64,000 nucleotides of DNA from Pseudomonas gingeri (lineage in GTDB: Bacteria; Pseudomonadota; Gammaproteobacteria; Pseudomonadales; Pseudomonadaceae). This document shows, one piece after another, positions 8,381 through 15,885 of the stretch. Made by a program: the position numbers and the translations under genes. Under the pieces are notes generated by a model. The model was not told where the DNA came from. It was given only the letters and a program-made list of their open reading frames with translations, and ran no database searches. Within the stretch, counting starts at the first letter, position 1; every line of letters begins with the position of its first letter. The stretch spans positions 103,750 to 167,749 of the forward strand of contig NZ_JACAQA010000009.1 of the NCBI RefSeq assembly GCF_013385425.1, in the 5' to 3' direction.

Positions 8381-8835
8381 AGTCGAGCCCACGCTCCTGC
8401 CAGCAGTTCCTGGCGTCGTTCAGTTACCTTGCGTTCGATGAATGAGTCGGACGGGCGCTGGTCTTCAAGGGCCATCATGTGCGAAACCCCCATGACCTCT
8501 TTCCGGGCCAACGATTCTGCGCGCTCTTCGACCATGTCATGCAAAGGCTTCTTCGGTATCAGTGCATAGACCAGCTCGCAGTCCAGCCCGTTGGCCAGTT
8601 TTCTCAGTTGACCGAGGGTAATTCGGTCATCTGCCTCCGATTGCTCGGATTTTTGAAGCGTGGCGGGCGCCACGCCGAGCAGAGCAGCCTGACTGCGTAC
8701 AGTTCTGCCCAGGGATTCTCGAATCGAGCGCAGCCAGCCACCACGAGGGGTAGTTTTCCCTTTGAGGGTTACGAAGGGCTCGAGAGCCCGTTCCACCTGA
8801 GCCAGACGCAGGTTGCTGAGTGAGGAATTACGCAT
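8371..8835 (-). CDS. Mobile mystery protein A, helix-turn-helix regulator
   Basis: A 154-aa protein. A helix-turn-helix of XRE type lies at about residues 46-75 (RSQAALLGVAPATLQKSEQS, then RITLGQLRKLANGLDC). The C-terminal part (AESLARKEVMGVSHMMALED) matches the family partner of the Fic-type mobile mystery protein B. An AGGAG ribosome site lies 6 bases before ATG 8835. The gene is first in a two-gene operon with the Fic gene. Just upstream (8849-8998) are five near-identical palindromes with even spacing, almost certainly its own operator array, so I infer strong autorepression. It may also act as antitoxin to the Fic partner. Confidence 0.85.
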   Translation of the reverse strand: MRNSSLSNLRLAQVERALEPFVTLKGKTTPRGGWLRSIRESLGRTVRSQAALLGVAPATLQKSEQSEADDRITLGQLRKLANGLDCELVYALIPKKPLHDMVEERAESLARKEVMGVSHMMALEDQRPSDSFIERKVTERRQELLAGAWARLWR

Positions 8836-8848
8836 GAGATCTCCTTTT

Positions 8849-8998
8849 TGACAGCCTATAAGCTGTCAAAATAGGTATTTGTGTATGCCTATAGGCTAAC
8901 AATGTATCATTTTTGTTAGCCTATAGGCTAACAAAATAATGTTTTTGAAAGCCCATAGGCATACAAAAATAAAGATTTTGTATGCCTATAGGCTAACA
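8849..8998. promoter_or_regulatory. Array of five evenly spaced 20-bp palindromic operators
   Basis: Five copies share the core GCCTATAGGC: 8849-8868, 8882-8901, 8914-8933 (TGTTAGCCTATAGGCTAACA, a perfect palindrome), 8946-8965 and 8979-8998. Their centres are 33, 32, 32 and 33 bp apart, about three helical turns, so all sites face the same side of the helix. A/T-rich spacers include candidate promoter elements for mmpA. I infer cooperative binding of MmpA dimers. The array ends about 90 bp from the 3' end of the Bro-N gene, so it belongs to mmpAB. Confidence 0.85.
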
Positions 8999-9085
8999 GT
9001 TTTGACAATGGCTTGGGTGTGAAAGCTGGTGCCGGTGGCTCTGTGCAGTCCTCCGGTGCATTGAGGAGGCCCCAGAGCCCCAACC

Positions 9086-9616
9086 TTACGAAAACGATGG
9101 AAGCAGGCGTGACGCTCGTTTCCACCACGGTGCGTTTCGAGTGCTGCGTGGCTGTTCTCCCTCCGGCAGCATATGGGGAACATCTTGCAGCCTGATCCAG
9201 GGCTGATTGTTCCAGTGCAGCAGGCTGAGGGACATTTCGGGCCAATCCAGCAAGCTCAGGATGGGGCGCTCGGTTGAGTCGGGTTGCTCTGCATCTCTGA
9301 GAGCCGGTACCACGTCATGAGTCAGCCACTCCCGCAGGCTCCGGTATTCCGGGCAGTAGTGATAGATCAGCAGAGCGTAAACCCCGGACTCGCTGATCAG
9401 GAGTGTGTATTCGACCCGGCCATGACTGAGCATCCACAGGCTCTGATGCTGGTCGGCATCGAGCTTGCGAACGGCACGGTCATCGAGATGTCGTCCAAGC
9501 AATCGTCCAAGATCCCGAGCGCTGAACCAGGCCTGGTTTTCCAGCAGGAGCGCGTGGAGATTGAGCTTGTGACGAGTAAAGACGTGAGGAACCAGATACG
9601 TTTCAGCGTTATTCAT
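9086..9616 (-). CDS. Bro-N domain (antirepressor-like) protein
   Basis: A 176-aa protein. Bro-N features run from about residue 18 to 120: LENQAWFSARDLGRLLGR, then LLISESGVYALLIYHYCPEY and SLREWLTHDVVPALRD. This domain is found in phage antirepressors and baculovirus BRO proteins and binds DNA. The C-terminal part (about 121-176) has no recognised domain. The start at 9616 is chosen because AAAAGGAG precedes it; an upstream in-frame ATG (9769) lies in a structured leader. Similar genes recur as single accessory genes in Pseudomonas genomes. I infer a DNA-binding regulator of phage origin; its target is unknown. Confidence 0.8.
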   Translation of the reverse strand: MNNAETYLVPHVFTRHKLNLHALLLENQAWFSARDLGRLLGRHLDDRAVRKLDADQHQSLWMLSHGRVEYTLLISESGVYALLIYHYCPEYRSLREWLTHDVVPALRDAEQPDSTERPILSLLDWPEMSLSLLHWNNQPWIRLQDVPHMLPEGEQPRSTRNAPWWKRASRLLPSFS

Positions 9617-9770
9617 CAAGACAGCTCCTTTTGCTTGAAAGGACTGCCGGCAATCGTCGCCAAACAATTGGGTGGCAGCTGTACGCGGGTTGGCGAACCG
9701 GAGCAAAAGGAACCCGGCAGACCCGAAGATCTCCCACGCACAGCCGCCATGACACGAATCGACGAGCATG
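9617..9770 (-). ncRNA. Phage-type leader, possible C4-like antisense RNA region
   Basis: The leader of the Bro-N gene holds short inverted segments, for example CGGTTCGCCAACCCG (minus strand, about 9687-9701), and a CAGCTG palindrome near 9676-9681. Its wording (GGTTCGCCAACCCGCGTACA) reminds me of leaders upstream of icd/ant and ash genes in phages P1 and P4, where the C4/cI RNA controls antirepressor translation. That resemblance is from memory, not computed. It could simply be a structured 5' UTR. Confidence 0.35.
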
Positions 9771-9800
9771 AAAAAACGCCCGCTATCGGATGGTGGGCGT
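9771..9800 (-). terminator. Rho-independent terminator upstream of the Bro-N leader
   Basis: On the minus strand ACGCCCAC, loop CATCCGATA, GCGGGCGT is followed by TTTTTT (9771-9776). It stops leftward transcripts before the Bro-N leader, consistent with a short upstream transcript or with insulation of the gene. Confidence 0.65.
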
Positions 9801-10097
9801 CGTGCGCCTTAAGCTTTCCGGGTCGCCAAACCCAGTGCCGAGGTGATCGGCAGTTGTGAGGTTAGGGCGGTGGGTAGGGTTTCGCAAGGGGCGATTTCGT
9901 CTCTAGATTTTTCGTGGAGTAAATGATGTGTTTCAACGGGGACGGTGGGAGATGCGTCAATCTGGGAGCGGCTATGGGCGGTTAGTCGAGTGTGGAAGAT
10001 CCGTGGAGACTTTTATGTGTCCAGACGATTCGTTGTCTGGTCATGAGGACGCCTAGCGTTAATCATGCGGGATCGTTGGCCATTACGGAGGTGAACA
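9801..10097. other. Gene-free stretch upstream of higA
   Basis: No convincing frame on either strand. It contains direct repeat copy B (10010-10048), inside which CCAGAC-N8-GTCTGG (10021-10040) is a likely operator for the higA gene that follows. There is no recognisable HigB toxin. Confidence 0.6.
10010..10048 (+). repeat. Direct repeat copy B (39 bp)
   Basis: Second copy of the 7534-7572 sequence (35 of 39 identical). The arms CCAGAC and GTCTGG are complete here. Together the copies bracket about 2.4 kb holding mmpB, mmpA and the Bro-N gene. Confidence 0.8.
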
Positions 10098-10385
10098 ATG
10101 ATCAAGAATGGTATGCGCTCGGTACACCCCGGCGAAATCCTCAAAGAAGAATACTTGGAGCCTTTGGCGCTGGAGGCTGCGGTCTTGGCCAGAGCTCTGA
10201 ATGTCTCAGCATCGGAAATTAATGACATCGTGCTTCAACGTCGAGGTGTTAGCGCGGACGTGGCGCTCCGGTTATCCATCTGCTTGGGAACCACGCCCGA
10301 GCTCTGGCTTAACCTGCAATCGACCTATGATTTGCGTAGCTCAGAGATTTATCAGTATCCGACACGGCAACTCGGTACACCCTGA
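10098..10385 (+). CDS. higA: HigA-family antitoxin without visible toxin
   Basis: A 95-aa protein typical of the HigA family: MRSVHPGEILKEEYLEPLAL at the start, then an XRE helix-turn-helix (ALNVSASEINDIVLQRRG), RLSICLGTTPELWLNLQ and a short tail. ACGGAGGTGAAC gives a good ribosome site. HigA normally neutralises the HigB mRNA-cleaving toxin encoded just upstream. The upstream 290 bp show no HigB-like frame, so this looks like an orphan left after loss or replacement of higB. It may still repress through the CCAGAC/GTCTGG palindrome at 10021-10040. Confidence 0.85.
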   Translation: MIKNGMRSVHPGEILKEEYLEPLALEAAVLARALNVSASEINDIVLQRRGVSADVALRLSICLGTTPELWLNLQSTYDLRSSEIYQYPTRQLGTP

Positions 10386-10389
10386 ACAG

Positions 10390-10460
10390 AAGTGCAATTA
10401 AATTGGTGTCTTCAGCGCGATATAGCCAGAATAATTGCACTTACTTCGCTTAAGTGAAGT
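10390..10460. promoter_or_regulatory. Inverted repeats upstream of the HipB-like gene
   Basis: AAGTGCAATTA (10390-10400) and TAATTGCACTT (10432-10442) are perfect 11-bp inverted arms. Directly after lies ACTTCGCTTAAGTGAAGT (10443-10460), a palindrome with one mismatched pair. Position just before ATG 10470 suggests autoregulation by the encoded helix-turn-helix protein. Confidence 0.6.
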
Positions 10461-10469
10461 GATAACAGT

Positions 10470-10943
10470 ATGGCCAAGAAAACTGCGCCGCTTCTGCTGG
10501 CAACCGAACGCTTGCTTGCTGACCTCGGCGAGCGGCTTAAACTCGCTCGGTTGCGGCGCAAAATTACGGCCAAACAGGCCGCCGAGCGCGCCGGTATGTC
10601 CCAGATGACCTTGCGCGCCCTTGAGCGCGGTTCGTCCGGCAGTACCATCGGTGCCTATCTGGCCATCATGCAGGTGCTGGGACTCGAAAAGGACCTGGCC
10701 AAGCTCGCTGGCGAGGATGAGCTTGGTCGCCATCTGCAGGATGCGAGTCTTCTTTTGAGTAAGAAGAAAGCACCTACCGCTACACGAGCTCTAGGTGACG
10801 CGCTGATACCTCAAAAGAGCAAGGTGCGCGTGCCCAAGAAGCTAGCGGCCTCCCAGGTTGTAATTCGAAGCGATAACGGCGCAATCAGCAGCGACTCATT
10901 GGCAGACCTGATTCCTTCTCGTCGAAGGGCTGACAGGCAATGA
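10470..10943 (+). CDS. HipB-like XRE-family regulator with odd C-terminal tail
   Basis: A 157-aa protein. Residues about 18-75 form an XRE helix-turn-helix ([20 protein letters not shown], then [11 protein letters not shown]) of the type that normally precedes a HipA-like kinase gene. Residues 1-95 fit that family; the tail from about residue 98 is basic and low-complexity ([21 protein letters not shown]) and looks unlike it. No HipA gene follows, since the next gene is a lipoprotein on the other strand. I infer an orphan antitoxin-type repressor. The tail may have arisen by fusion or frameshift when the partner was lost. Confidence 0.7.
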   Translation: MAKKTAPLLLATERLLADLGERLKLARLRRKITAKQAAERAGMSQMTLRALERGSSGSTIGAYLAIMQVLGLEKDLAKLAGEDELGRHLQDASLLLSKKKAPTATRALGDALIPQKSKVRVPKKLAASQVVIRSDNGAISSDSLADLIPSRRRADRQ

Positions 10944-10975
10944 ACGCCGCGATTGGGGGACATTGGAGCGTTTTA

Positions 10976-11545
10976 TTATCTTTCGTGACAGATAACTTCC
11001 GTCCTTGGGGCGGTGCCTTTGTCTGACGGCAACTCGCATTGCAGTTCCAGACCTTCTTGAGGCAAGGCCCGGCTTCCGCGTTCAAAGCCCCATCCCCGAA
11101 TCCATTGATTATTGTATTCGAACTGGATTTGTAGCCGGCTCGCAGGTGTATCTCCGCGCAGCGGATTTTCAGCGGCTTGATCACGACTTCGTGGCGTAGG
11201 TGTGTCATCGGTTTCTGCGGCGGGTAGATCAACCTCGAAGGGGTAGAAATAAAACTCCCCTTTCGCATTGGTGTAGGTCAATTCGGAGACAGTTACCACG
11301 AATTTGAATTCTCTACGGGTTTGCAGTGTTGTGGTTTGGGCGAGCGCCTGGACCATCAGGTGTTGCAGAGGCGTGGTGGTTTCTCGCGGGACTTCGGTAA
11401 TGATCCTGATCTTCGCATTTTCCACAGGTTGGCCATCCTTAAGGACGGTTCCCGAGACTTCGGGGACCTTGATCTTGCTCGCGCAACCGACGGTCAAAAG
11501 TAGCGAAGTGAAAATGAGGAACTTTAATGTTCTTTTCATGGGCAT
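10976..11545 (-). CDS. Lipoprotein with a carboxypeptidase-regulatory-like domain
   Basis: A 189-aa protein. A signal peptide with lipobox (FTSLLLTVGC, Cys at about 21) predicts export and lipid anchoring. Residues about 25-120 read VSGTVLKDGQPVENAKIRI and ELTYTNAKGEFYFYPFEVDL, the pattern of an Ig-like carboxypeptidase regulatory domain with a dose-once beta fold. The rest is polar with no recognised motif. The start is uncertain (ATG 11545 or 11539) because no clear ribosome site is visible. It stands alone in the accessory patch, and its upstream 240 bp are AT-rich. The function is unknown; a structural or binding role at the envelope is inferred. Confidence 0.7.
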   Translation of the reverse strand: MPMKRTLKFLIFTSLLLTVGCASKIKVPEVSGTVLKDGQPVENAKIRIITEVPRETTTPLQHLMVQALAQTTTLQTRREFKFVVTVSELTYTNAKGEFYFYPFEVDLPAAETDDTPTPRSRDQAAENPLRGDTPASRLQIQFEYNNQWIRGWGFERGSRALPQEGLELQCELPSDKGTAPRTEVICHER

Positions 11546-11762
11546 TAAAACTGTATTTCAATAGATGGGTTGCGGTGACAAGCTAATGAACGAGTAAGGT
11601 CTGATTTAATCGATGATGTTCCCGAGATAGATCATGATAATTTTAGAACAATAGATATATATCGCATGTTCTATTAGGCAATAAAAACCGTGAGCATTTC
11701 GCTTAGGATATTATAACGGTCGGTGTTTTCGATAGAGGTTTCAGCGCAGGGTATTCAATTGA

Positions 11763-11783
11763 GTGGGACGTTTTTCGTCCCAC
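11763..11783. terminator. Hairpin at the end of the antitoxin gene
   Basis: GTGGGACG, loop TTTTT, CGTCCCAC: a perfect 8-bp stem directly past the leftward gene that ends at 11790. It lacks a strong T run on the minus strand. Confidence 0.5.
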
Positions 11784-11789
11784 ATTCTC

Positions 11790-12089
11790 TCAGTGAGCAG
11801 TCAGTGGTTGAACTGCCAACCTCAACCCCATAACACGCAAGATCGCGGTGAGACTACTGACAGCCGGGTTGCCTTCGGCGGACAAGGTTCGATAGAGCTG
11901 AGTCGGATTTAGCTCGGCTGCCTTGGCGACGCCACGCACGCCGCCAAAAGCTTCAGCCATCTGGCGAAGGGCAATCAGCAGCTCAGCCTGTTCGCCGTCT
12001 GCCAGGATGCTGTTCAGCAGTTCTGCCGCGTAGGCCGGGTCGCCGCGGAACACCCCGGCCATTGCTGCATCATGGGATCTGTCTTTCAT
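11790..12089 (-). CDS. Addiction-module antidote protein, orphan
   Basis: A 99-aa protein of the 'putative addiction module antidote' family, the partner of RelE/HigB-like killer proteins. Visible features are GDPAYAAELLNSILADGE near the start, then a helix-turn-helix (GGVRGVAKAAELNPTQLYRT) and VSSLTAILRVMGLRLAV. The toxin gene normally lies just upstream, but none is seen in 12090-12289. A TCGTTTATAAACGA palindrome lies upstream (12134-12147), a likely operator. It is the third antitoxin-type regulator without a toxin within 2 kb. Function as a stand-alone repressor or anti-addiction factor is inferred. Confidence 0.8.
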   Translation of the reverse strand: MKDRSHDAAMAGVFRGDPAYAAELLNSILADGEQAELLIALRQMAEAFGGVRGVAKAAELNPTQLYRTLSAEGNPAVSSLTAILRVMGLRLAVQPLTAH

Positions 12090-12133
12090 TCTTCGTTCTC
12101 CTGTCCGTTACCGAGCTTCGCTGTGATCATTTG

Positions 12134-12147
12134 TCGTTTATAAACGA
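12134..12147. promoter_or_regulatory. Palindromic operator upstream of the antidote gene
   Basis: TCGTTTATAAACGA is a perfect 14-bp palindrome about 45 bp before the start at 12089. It includes a TATAAA-like element, so it likely overlaps the promoter. Confidence 0.55.
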
Positions 12148-12289
12148 TTAAATGTCAACGTTGGTCGATTAACGGGAGAGTGAAGTAGGAGGATTCAGAC
12201 AGGGGATTGCGAGGAGTCAATATTTCCAGCAGGAGCGATCGAACGGTAATCCACCGCTCCCGCAAGAAGCAGGAGCGGGTGATGCAACG

Positions 12290-12550
12290 TCACTCCACTG
12301 GCGGATTCAGCTTCGCCTCCAACTCCGCCACCTTCGCCTCCAGACTCTCCAGCCGCGCGCGGGTCCGGGCCAACACCACCATCTGGCTGTCGAACTCTTC
12401 CCGGCTGACCAGGTCCAGCTTGCTGAAGCCGCTCTGCAACAGCACCTTGAACTGACTTTCGAATTCCTGGCGGGGCAGGGGTGTTTCACCGCTGAACAAA
12501 CGGGAGGCGTGGCCGCTCAGGGCATCGAGGAAAGCTTTGGGCGCAAGCAT
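12290..12550 (-). CDS. ubiK: UbiK, ubiquinone biosynthesis accessory factor
   Basis: An 86-aa protein of the YqiC/BMFP family. The N-terminal half is amphipathic (APKAFLDALSGHASRLFSG). The C-terminal half is a coiled coil (VLARTRARLESLEAKVAELE). UbiK binds UbiJ and helps the ubiquinone-making complex assemble under aerobic conditions. Its place between the comM region and glnK matches the Pseudomonas core order, so the accessory patch to its left ends here. It is divergent from glnK, with which it shares a 416-bp intergenic region. Confidence 0.9.
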   Translation of the reverse strand: MLAPKAFLDALSGHASRLFSGETPLPRQEFESQFKVLLQSGFSKLDLVSREEFDSQMVVLARTRARLESLEAKVAELEAKLNPPVE

Positions 12551-12652
12551 GGCTAAGGTTCCGGAAACAGATTACCGACCAGTGTACCACGCAGTGTCTA
12601 TAGTCATTTCCATGGGGCGGGCGCACGGTTATCGCGCATCGCGCTGGCGCAG

Positions 12653-12673
12653 TGCGCACCGTTGTTGTGCGTA
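12653..12673 (+). promoter_or_regulatory. NtrC-like enhancer dyad
   Basis: CGCACC-GTTG-TTGTGCG is a dyad similar to the NtrC consensus (TGCACC-N5-GGTGCA). Related half sites lie at 12621-12639 and 12682-12693. The position about 90 bp before the sigma-54 element is normal for an enhancer. Confidence 0.4.
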
Positions 12674-12745
12674 TAGCCCGGGCGCAACGTGCTTTTTCAC
12701 CCTCCATAGCGACCAAGGGACTGAAATCATTGGTTTTTACGGAGC

Positions 12746-12760
12746 TGGCAAGCTTTCTGC
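12746..12760 (+). promoter_or_regulatory. Sigma-54 promoter for glnK-amtB
   Basis: TGGCAAGCTTTCTGC carries the invariant GG (12747-12748) and GC (12759-12760) exactly 10 bases apart. Nitrogen-limited, NtrC-activated expression of glnK-amtB is known for the genus; the start site would be near 12772. Confidence 0.65.
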
Positions 12761-12867
12761 TTAGTTGCCAGTGACCCATGCACTGATGCAGTCGCTGTGA
12801 CGAATGCAGTGCGGCAGGCGAAGCTGGGAAGTTTCGCCGGCAGCGGTTAGCTGGCGTCGGGCGGTAG

Positions 12868-13305
<438 letters not shown>

Positions 13306-13339
13306 GCCGCCAAACCCCAACGCCCCAGGAGAAAACAAT

Positions 13340-14680
13340 ATGACTCTGCGTAAATTCGCAGGGCTAGGAGCCCTGTTGTCCCTCGTAATGCCGGCCTTGG
13401 CCATGGCGGCGGACCCGGTACCTGCTCCAGTCCTCAATTCCGGCGATACCAGCTGGATGCTGACCTCCACAGCCCTCGTGCTGTTCATGACGATCCCAGG
13501 CCTCGCGCTGTTCTACGGCGGCATGGTGCGTTCGAAAAACATTCTTTCCGTGATGATGCAGTGCTTCGCCATTACCGGGCTGATCACCGTTCTGTGGTTC
13601 ATTTATGGCTACAGTCTTGCGTTCGATACCACCGGGATGGAAGCCAACGTCGTCAACTACAACTCCTTCGTCGGCAGTATGGCCAAGGCCTTCCTCGCGG
13701 GCATCACGCCGGCCAGCATCACCGGGCCGACGGCGCTGTTCCCCGAGGCGGTGTTCGTCACCTTCCAGATGACCTTCGCCATCATCACCCCGGCGCTGAT
13801 CGTCGGTGCCTTCGCCGAACGCATGAAGTTCTCCGCGATGCTGGTGTTCATGGGCGTGTGGTTCACCCTGGTCTATGCGCCGATTGCGCATATGGTCTGG
13901 AGCGGCCCGGGTTCCCTGCTGGGCGACTGGGGCGTGCTCGACTTCGCCGGCGGCACCGTGGTGCACATCAACGCCGGTGTTGCCGGCCTGGTGGCCTGCC
14001 TGGTGCTGGGCAAGCGCAAAGGCTTCCCGAGCACCCCGATGGCGCCACACAACCTCGGTTACACCCTGATGGGCGCGGCCATGCTGTGGGTCGGCTGGTT
14101 CGGCTTCAACGCCGGTTCCGCCTCGGCGGCCAACGGCACCGCCGGTATGGCGATGCTGGTCACCCAGATCGCTACCGCCGCCGCTGCGCTGGGCTGGATG
14201 TTCGCCGAGTGGCTGACCCACGGTAAGCCAAGTGCCCTGGGCATCGCTTCGGGTGTGGTCGCCGGTCTGGTTGCCATTACGCCTGCTGCCGGCACCGTGG
14301 GCCCGATGGGCTCGCTGATCATCGGCCTGGCGGCCGGTGTGGTGTGCTTCTTCTGCGCCACTACGCTGAAACGCAAACTGGGCTACGACGACTCCCTGGA
14401 CGCCTTCGGCGTGCACGGTATCGGCGGTATGCTCGGCGCGATCCTGACCGGTGTGTTCGCCGCACCGTCCATGGGCGGCTTCAACACCGCTACCACCGAT
14501 GTCGCCGCACAAGTCTGGATTCAGTGCAAAGGCGTCGGCTTCACCGTCATCTACACCGCGATCGTCACCTTCATCATCCTCAAGGTGCTGGATGCCGTGA
14601 TGGGGCTGCGTGTGACCGACGAAGAAGAGTCGGTGGGCCTGGACCTGGCGCAACACAACGAGCGTGGCTTGAACGTGTAA
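13340..14680 (+). CDS. amtB: AmtB ammonium transporter
   Basis: A 446-aa protein. A signal-like N-terminus (LGALLSLVMPALAMAADP) is followed by about eleven membrane helices. Family marks include FYGGMVRSKNILS, DFAGGTVVHINAGVAGL (first pore His), and DDSLDAFGVHGIGGMLGA (second pore His). It moves ammonium across the inner membrane as a trimer and is gated by GlnK encoded just upstream. CCAGGAG precedes ATG 13340; the upstream in-frame GTG at 13223 would run through glnK and is not used. A strong terminator follows at 14691. Confidence 0.97.
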   Translation: MTLRKFAGLGALLSLVMPALAMAADPVPAPVLNSGDTSWMLTSTALVLFMTIPGLALFYGGMVRSKNILSVMMQCFAITGLITVLWFIYGYSLAFDTTGMEANVVNYNSFVGSMAKAFLAGITPASITGPTALFPEAVFVTFQMTFAIITPALIVGAFAERMKFSAMLVFMGVWFTLVYAPIAHMVWSGPGSLLGDWGVLDFAGGTVVHINAGVAGLVACLVLGKRKGFPSTPMAPHNLGYTLMGAAMLWVGWFGFNAGSASAANGTAGMAMLVTQIATAAAALGWMFAEWLTHGKPSALGIASGVVAGLVAITPAAGTVGPMGSLIIGLAAGVVCFFCATTLKRKLGYDDSLDAFGVHGIGGMLGAILTGVFAAPSMGGFNTATTDVAAQVWIQCKGVGFTVIYTAIVTFIILKVLDAVMGLRVTDEEESVGLDLAQHNERGLNV

Positions 14681-14690
14681 CCGCACTGAA

Positions 14691-14721
14691 AAAAAATGCC
14701 CGGCTTGCCGGGCATTTTTTT
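14691..14721. terminator. Bidirectional terminator after amtB
   Basis: A run of A, then ATGCCCGG, a short loop, CCGGGCAT and a run of T (14691-14721). It ends the glnK-amtB transcript. Confidence 0.9.
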
Positions 14722-14892
14722 GCCTGGAGTTTGTCATTGAAAAAGGGACTGAAAGGATTTATCCAAAGGCATTACGGCCAAAACCCCAGGGCGTTTTTGT
14801 AAGGGTCGATTGCTTACAGCAAAGCAAGAGGATTAGGCGCTTTGCTTTTTTCCACAGCGCGCTAGAATGCGCGCCGAAGGGCGGAGAACTGT

Positions 14893-15318
14893 ATGTGGCA
14901 ACAGACCCTGATTACCTTGCGGGCCAGGCCCCGGGGTTTTCATTTGGTGACCCAGGAGTTGCTCGACGGTTTGCCTGAACTCCAGGCGTGCCAGGTCGGT
15001 CTTTTGCATCTGTGGCTGCAGCATACCTCGGCCTCGTTGACCATCAACGAGAATGCCGATCCGGCGGTCCGTCGCGACTTCGAGCGTTTTTTCAACCGGC
15101 TGGTACCCCAGGTCAAGGCCGATTATGAACACAACGACGAAGGCGCGGACGACCTGCCGGCGCACTTCAAGGCCAGTTTGCTAGGCTGTCAGCTGACTTT
15201 GCCGGTGACGGCGGGACGGTTGGCTCTGGGTAGCTGGCAAGGTGTCTATCTGGGCGAGCACCGGGATCATGGCGGTGCTCGTAAAGTCCTTGCCACCCTT
15301 TACGGTGACGGGGCATAA
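14893..15318 (+). CDS. yjbQ: YjbQ/UPF0047 family, secondary thiamine-phosphate synthase-type enzyme
   Basis: A 141-aa protein of the YjbQ family. The signature [18 protein letters not shown] is at about residues 40-57, and [10 protein letters not shown] occurs near the C-terminus; the histidines are the probable metal or substrate ligands. The E. coli homologue can replace thiamine-phosphate synthase when overexpressed, but its native role is unsettled. It lies alone between amtB and sutA, the usual Pseudomonas arrangement. The length is normal. Confidence 0.85.
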   Translation: MWQQTLITLRARPRGFHLVTQELLDGLPELQACQVGLLHLWLQHTSASLTINENADPAVRRDFERFFNRLVPQVKADYEHNDEGADDLPAHFKASLLGCQLTLPVTAGRLALGSWQGVYLGEHRDHGGARKVLATLYGDGA

Positions 15319-15420
15319 GCCGCTGGTATGCAGCGGATGTTGATTTTTTTCCGGCGGCCTTCGACAGTCGGCACAGCTGGGCTATAACTAATCTGCTTTT
15401 CGCAAGTCATGAGGTAGAAC

Positions 15421-15753
15421 ATGAGCGACGATGATCTGGAAAACGACGACCTCGAGGTCGGTGAAGACGACGAAACCGAAGAAGGTCTGGAAGCGGCGTC
15501 AGCTGAAGATGTAGATGTTGCCGATGACGACGGTGGTGATGCACCGGTACCGACTGCCAAGGGCAAAGCCAAGGCTGCGGTGTCGGTTGACGAACTGCCG
15601 AGCGTTGAAGCCAAGAACAAGGAACGCGACGCCCTGGCCAAGGCCATGGAAGAGTTCCTGGCGCGTGGCGGCAAGGTGCAGGAAGTCGAGGCCAATGTGG
15701 TGGCCGATCCGCCCAAGAAGCCCGATAACAAATACGGCAGCCGGCCTATCTGA
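15421..15753 (+). CDS. sutA: SutA, RNA polymerase-associated slow-growth regulator
   Basis: A 110-aa acidic protein: a disordered Asp/Glu-rich N-terminus (SDDDLENDDLEVGEDDETEE), a helical middle (NKERDALAKAMEEFLARGGK) and a flexible tail ending KPDNKYGSRPI. This matches SutA of P. aeruginosa, which binds RNA polymerase and raises transcription of housekeeping genes in slow-growing cells. The gene is followed by a strong terminator. Location next to glnK-amtB agrees with the genus. Confidence 0.9.
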   Translation: MSDDDLENDDLEVGEDDETEEGLEAASAEDVDVADDDGGDAPVPTAKGKAKAAVSVDELPSVEAKNKERDALAKAMEEFLARGGKVQEVEANVVADPPKKPDNKYGSRPI

Positions 15754-15781
15754 GTCTCAGCGTCGGTTTTCTGCTTTGTTG

Positions 15782-15810
15782 AAAAAGCCCGCCGTCGCTG
15801 CGGGCTTTTT
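15782..15810 (+). terminator. Terminator after sutA
   Basis: AAAAAGCCCGC, loop CGTCGCT, GCGGGCTTTTT. Confidence 0.9.
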
Positions 15811-15846
15811 CATGGGCGGACAGAGGTGTTTGGCACCGGCTGCGCC

Positions 15847-15880
15847 GGTGATCGCGAGCAAGCTTGCTCCTACAGGGGCA
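15847..15880 (+). repeat. Single REP-type element
   Basis: GATCGCGAGCAAGCTTGCTC followed by CTACAGGGG is the P. fluorescens REP pattern, here as a single copy with its own small hairpin (GAGCAAGCTTGCTC). Confidence 0.7.
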
Positions 15881-15885
15881 TGCGC

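Noticed and set aside
7793..9616. Calling the Mmp/Bro genes a prophage
   Set aside because: No integrase, structural or lysis genes are near; only isolated regulators and a Fic protein.
9801..10097. Search for a HigB toxin upstream of higA
   Set aside because: No frame in this stretch shows HigB features; the repeat and terminator occupy much of it.
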